This document shows positions 60,566 to 64,000 of a stretch of DNA of 64,000 bases, piece by piece. The first letter of the stretch is position 1. Every line of letters begins with the position of its first letter. The position numbers and the translations under genes are program-made. Source of the DNA: Cyanobacteria bacterium FACHB-471 (GTDB taxonomy: Bacteria > Cyanobacteriota > Cyanobacteriia > Elainellales > Elainellaceae); NCBI GenBank assembly GCA_014695345.1, contig JACJOC010000115.1:248001-312000 (forward strand). The letters run 5' to 3'. The notes beneath the pieces are model-generated. The model did no database searches. It saw only the letters and a list, made by a program, of their open reading frames with translations, and was not told where the DNA came from.

Positions 60566-62524
60566 ATGACTTTTGCAACCTACCAATCTAAGAAAATCGG
60601 GTATCGAGTAGGACGGTGGATTCGCGCTACAGTCTGGTTTGGGCTAAGTGTAGCTGTGAGTCTCTTGATCTGGGCGATCGCTCCAGCCACACACGCTCAA
60701 ACACCTGAGACGCCGTCAGCCGAGACATCGCCAGCGGAGACACCAGCAGAAGATCCATCATTGGCTGCTCCTAGTCTCAGCTTGGAGCTTCCAGACTTTA
60801 GCGATTTACTTCCCTCTGATACATCAGAAATTGATACCCAATCTGTCTACCTGGATGGAAATCAACTGTTTATAGTTGCTGCTCCAGATATAACCGTAGA
60901 TGACCCTAACGATTTAGAAAATGGGTCCAGCGCTCTTAACGCACGGGTCAACAGCATTGAAACTCAACTCAAACAAATCGTTAATGCCGACTTTAATCCC
61001 GCTACACTGCAACTCACTTCAGAATATGTAGAAGCTGAGGAAGTATTTGTAATTAATGCCAGCTACGGCACGGGTGAAAATGAGACAAACGAAGATTACT
61101 TGCTGACTGTTAATGCATTAGACGCTCAGGCAAACGGGGTTGACGACTTAGAAACCTGGACAAACGAGCTAACCGAAAGAATTGAAGGAGCACTGCTTAG
61201 AGCTGAGCAAGAACGTCGTCCAGACTCTTTAAGACAGCAGATCTCGATCGCTAGTGGCATTTTACTCGTGATGATTGTTGCAAGCTTTTTGCTTACTGTG
61301 TTTCAGCAGCAAGCCAAGCAAAAACATCGCTTTATTACGGCACGGCGAGAAGCAGATGCTCAAGAAATGTCAGCGGCAGCAGATACCGGCAACCCAACCG
61401 AGATGACGACTGCCCTGTTACAGCGGCAAATGCACAACCGCCAACAGCACAACCTCAACGAAATTCAACGGCGACTGTTTCAACTCGGTCAAGTTTTCAT
61501 CTGGGGAGGTGGCACACTGATAATCCTGGGGCTATTCCCTTACACCCGCTGGGTACAGCCCCTAATCCTCAACTGGAATTGGATACAATTTCCGCTCTAC
61601 ATCACACTGACCCTGTTTAGTACCTACGTTGCCATTCGTATCAGTGATGTTTTAATCGATCGCTTTTTCTTAGTTTTGCAAAGCGGTACCAGCTTTAGGG
61701 CAGAAACTTCTCAGCGACTAGCACTCCGATTTTCGACTTTTTCCCGTGTTGCCAAAAGCATCATTGCAGTACTTCTAGTCAGTTCTGGAATTGTTACCTC
61801 TCTTGCTGTCGTAGGCATTGAAATTGCTCCTCTCTTGGCTGGAGCCGGGATTATTGGTTTAGGAATTTCTTTTGCGTCACAAAGTTTGATCAAAGACATT
61901 ATCAATGGCTTTCTCATCCTATTTGAAGACCAGTATGGGGTCGGAGACGTAATCATCGTTGGAGACGTCGCTGGATTAGTGGAAAACATGAACCTTCGCA
62001 TTACTCAACTGCGAAATGAAGAAGGACGTTTGATCACAGTTCCCAATAGCGAAATCAGAATTGTGCAAAACCTCTCCAAAGAGTGGTCTCGCGTTGACTT
62101 AACGATCACGATCGCCAACAATGCCAACCTGGACGAAGCGCTCAAAGTAGTTAATGACGTAGCTCAAGAAATGAGTCACGATCGCCACTGGCGTTCTCTA
62201 ATTTTGGAGTCTCCTTTGTTGTTGGGAGTAGATAAGCTTGATCATATCGGCTCAATGATACGACTTTGGATAAAAACCCAACCGCTCAAACAGTGGGATG
62301 TTGCACGAGAATATCGCCGTCGTCTAAAGCTAGCCCTTGATGAAGCCGGAATTGCCATTGGCGTGCCTCAACAGTCGCTCGTATTTAAGAGCGATTTGCG
62401 CCTTGCAGGTGAATTAGCTGAGGAGCAGAATGGTGATGAAGATGGACAAAAGGCAGACGGAGGATTTACTCATACCGAATCGCGTTCTTCCGGTCCAACC
62501 AATCCATTTCACTTGGGCAACTAA
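60566..62524 (+). CDS. MscS-family mechanosensitive ion channel
   Basis: The 652-residue protein has a signal peptide ending near THAQTPET, a periplasmic domain of about 190 residues, then membrane helices from about residue 225. The MscS pore signature is AGAGIIGLGISFASQSLIKDIINGFLILFEDQYGVGDVI, followed by the beta domain (NLRITQLRNEEGRLITVPNS) and a cytoplasmic tail. It would open on membrane tension and release osmolytes. The extracytoplasmic extension is longer than in MscS itself. Confidence 0.93.
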   Translation: MTFATYQSKKIGYRVGRWIRATVWFGLSVAVSLLIWAIAPATHAQTPETPSAETSPAETPAEDPSLAAPSLSLELPDFSDLLPSDTSEIDTQSVYLDGNQLFIVAAPDITVDDPNDLENGSSALNARVNSIETQLKQIVNADFNPATLQLTSEYVEAEEVFVINASYGTGENETNEDYLLTVNALDAQANGVDDLETWTNELTERIEGALLRAEQERRPDSLRQQISIASGILLVMIVASFLLTVFQQQAKQKHRFITARREADAQEMSAAADTGNPTEMTTALLQRQMHNRQQHNLNEIQRRLFQLGQVFIWGGGTLIILGLFPYTRWVQPLILNWNWIQFPLYITLTLFSTYVAIRISDVLIDRFFLVLQSGTSFRAETSQRLALRFSTFSRVAKSIIAVLLVSSGIVTSLAVVGIEIAPLLAGAGIIGLGISFASQSLIKDIINGFLILFEDQYGVGDVIIVGDVAGLVENMNLRITQLRNEEGRLITVPNSEIRIVQNLSKEWSRVDLTITIANNANLDEALKVVNDVAQEMSHDRHWRSLILESPLLLGVDKLDHIGSMIRLWIKTQPLKQWDVAREYRRRLKLALDEAGIAIGVPQQSLVFKSDLRLAGELAEEQNGDEDGQKADGGFTHTESRSSGPTNPFHLGN

Positions 62525-62648
62525 AATAAAGTGAAAAAGTTGAACCTATTGCACATGCCGTTTAAAGCAATATCGCAATCCTAAATTTGCTTTTGAAAAA
62601 GCAATTTCGACGTGGGTTACATTAGCTTAGAGTTCAGCTTTAACAGCC

Positions 62649-63362
62649 ATGCAAAGCAACATCCGTCATACTCTCAAGACTGTTGCTCTACTAATGTTTG
62701 GGGCTGCGATCGCCCTGTTCCTCACAAATTGCAGAGCAGTTTCCAACCAGAGTTCAGATCAAGCTAGCTCAACTACAGTCGAAAATTCAACGGACGAAGT
62801 TCAACCTACGGGATGTGTCACGTCAATCAACGACCCTGCCGCTCCAGTCACCAACATTTACTCTAATCCTGAAGAACAGTCCAGCGAGGTGTTGGATGAA
62901 TTGCCCAACAATACAGAGATAACAGTAGTAGGCTCTCAAAATGGTTGGCTGCAAATCAATTCACCTGCAGCAGGCTGGGTCTTTTTAGGATCAACAACGG
63001 TTTCCTGTGGTGACACCGCCGCAATTCAAACTGTCGTCGGTAATGTTGATCTGCTGAAGGAGAAAGCAATTGAAGGCGATCGCCTCGCTGCCGATATGCT
63101 GATTCGCTATGCATTTCAAGCAGACAGCGCAGGTGCCGAAGTCGCGCTCGGTGCAATTATGGAATGGGCACAAACGAATCCAGAATTACTCATCTCCGTT
63201 CTGGATGAACAGCCTCAATCTGTCCGAAATGGCGTGCTGTCTTTGCTCAAATTTTCTTTATCATCAGAGGCTCAATCTACCTTTGAAGCGGCGCTAACGA
63301 AACAAAGTTCAGATTCGCCAACGGCTCAAACTTGGCAGCAAGACGATCGCCCCTCTCCTTAG
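62649..63362 (+). CDS. SH3-domain lipoprotein
   Basis: The 237-residue precursor has a signal peptide with lipobox LTNC. Residues about 55-120 form a bacterial SH3 domain: CVTSINDPAAPVTNIYSNP, NGWLQINSPAAGWVFLGSTTV and SC at its end, where two Cys could pair. The C-terminal 110 residues are helical and unknown. Bacterial SH3 proteins often bind peptidoglycan. It stops 46 bases before the convergent glycosylase gene. Confidence 0.83.
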   Translation: MQSNIRHTLKTVALLMFGAAIALFLTNCRAVSNQSSDQASSTTVENSTDEVQPTGCVTSINDPAAPVTNIYSNPEEQSSEVLDELPNNTEITVVGSQNGWLQINSPAAGWVFLGSTTVSCGDTAAIQTVVGNVDLLKEKAIEGDRLAADMLIRYAFQADSAGAEVALGAIMEWAQTNPELLISVLDEQPQSVRNGVLSLLKFSLSSEAQSTFEAALTKQSSDSPTAQTWQQDDRPSP

Positions 63363-63407
63363 AGAAAGTTCAGCCAAAACTTCAAAATTTACTCCTCAAC
63401 CGGGTTG

Positions 63408-64000
63408 CTAAACCTCAATTCCCTGCATATCTAAACTGCGCCATAAATACCAGGAGACGATCGCTCCATAGGGTTTCCACTTTTGCCCCATCAACTCCAC
63501 CATCTTTTTGGTGGGTAAGTCATCTAGCTGATAGAGCTTTCGAATTCCAGCCCTCACCCCCAGATCATCTACAGGTAAAACATCAAGTCTCCCTAGCCGA
63601 AAGATCAATAGCATTTGAGCACTCCAACGCCCAATCCCCTTAACTTGAGTGAGCGTTTGAATGATGGCTTCATCTTCCATTTCTGCCAACTCTGCCATAG
63701 TAGGCAAACCGTCTAATATCTTCTGCGCTAAGTCTTTGAGGTAAATAATTTTAGAGCGTGAAATGCCAACTCCACGTAGCGTTTCATCAGGTGTGTTGAG
63801 AATATCCATTGCTGTCGGCAATCTTTCAGCGTAAAGCTGAAGAAACCTGCCGTGAATTACATTCGCAACTTTGGTAGAAAGCTGCTGATGCAGAATTGTT
63901 TTAGAGAGAGAAAATAGCAAATCTGCTTCAGGCTGGGGTTCCCCCAATTGACAGGGTCCAACCTGCTGAATCAGCTTTCCTAGAACGGGGTCAGACTTGA
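63408..64000 (-). CDS. AlkA-like DNA-3-methyladenine glycosylase, 5' end outside the window
   Basis: The frame stays open to the window edge; upstream of the TTG at 63947 it reads KSDPVLGKLIQQVGPCQLGE, which belongs to the family, so the gene extends beyond 64000. It has the helix-hairpin-helix QVKGIGRWSAQMLLIFRLGR and the catalytic Asp in VLPVDDLGVR. HhH-GPD glycosylases of this type remove alkylated purines in base-excision repair. Confidence 0.92.
   Translation of the reverse strand, partial: KSDPVLGKLIQQVGPCQLGEPQPEADLLFSLSKTILHQQLSTKVANVIHGRFLQLYAERLPTAMDILNTPDETLRGVGISRSKIIYLKDLAQKILDGLPTMAELAEMEDEAIIQTLTQVKGIGRWSAQMLLIFRLGRLDVLPVDDLGVRAGIRKLYQLDDLPTKKMVELMGQKWKPYGAIVSWYLWRSLDMQGIEV

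Overview
The window is chromosomal DNA from a cyanobacterium. Copies of the HIP1 octamer GCGATCGC are scattered through almost every gene and spacer. Many genes belong to cyanobacterial families: a DUF92/VTE6-type membrane protein, a GUN4 domain protein, a TLP40-like cyclophilin, DUF2721, an NrtA/CmpA-type solute-binding lipoprotein, and dnaN next to a cluster of DnaA boxes. No heterocyst or phage genes are visible. The style (many two-component proteins, pentapeptide repeats, foldback repeats) fits a filamentous or Leptolyngbya-like lineage, but the species cannot be read from the sequence.

Layout. 1-8.2 kb: a partial thioredoxin/NHL protein, the DUF92 protein, an AT-rich insert with a lone DUF262-HNH nuclease, a VOC protein, a lipase-like hydrolase, a long acidic exported protein and a pentapeptide-repeat protein. 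8.2-21.2 kb: a signalling district with a RodZ-like HTH membrane protein, a Crp/Fnr regulator, a PAS histidine kinase divergent from a NarL-type regulator, a REC-GAF-PP2C phosphatase plus RsbW-like kinase pair, a Cache-HAMP kinase and a REC-thioredoxin-reductase-like fusion. Two short unannotated genes in this district share a HLERC motif. 21.4-26.1 kb: a methyltransferase, a HAD protein, tRNA-Ala(CGC), a hybrid kinase and plsY. 26.2-30 kb: a permease/binding protein/ATPase operon of the nitrate-bicarbonate-cyanate class, with attenuator-like hairpins in its leader. 30-34 kb: a repeat-rich stretch with a USP-like gene, a YnfA-like gene, an EamA transporter, several foldback repeats and a 21-bp minisatellite.

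33.6-48.9 kb is mostly housekeeping: a SUI1-like factor divergent from trpB, a CAP lipoprotein, RNase D with exonuclease III, a BrnT/BrnA toxin-antitoxin pair, an NAD-binding epimerase-like protein, a fused hydantoinase/oxoprolinase, cyclophilin with thiL, efp with accB, a J-domain/GUN4 fusion, a rhodanese and a DUF1232 protein. 48.9-55.4 kb is seven minus-strand genes ending in dnaN. 55.4-56.3 kb is a gene-free stretch with five perfect and three near-perfect DnaA boxes, a strong oriC candidate. To its right the genes are mainly on the plus strand (DUF2721, ftsY, MscS, SH3 lipoprotein), with an HDAC-like hydrolase and a partial AlkA-like glycosylase on the minus strand. Gene orientation therefore flips at the candidate origin.

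The observations most worth follow-up are the paired small HLERC genes, the attenuator-like leader of the ABC operon, the oriC candidate, the REC-flavoprotein fusion that has lost the thioredoxin reductase cysteines, and the direct repeats that bracket two genes near 30-32 kb.
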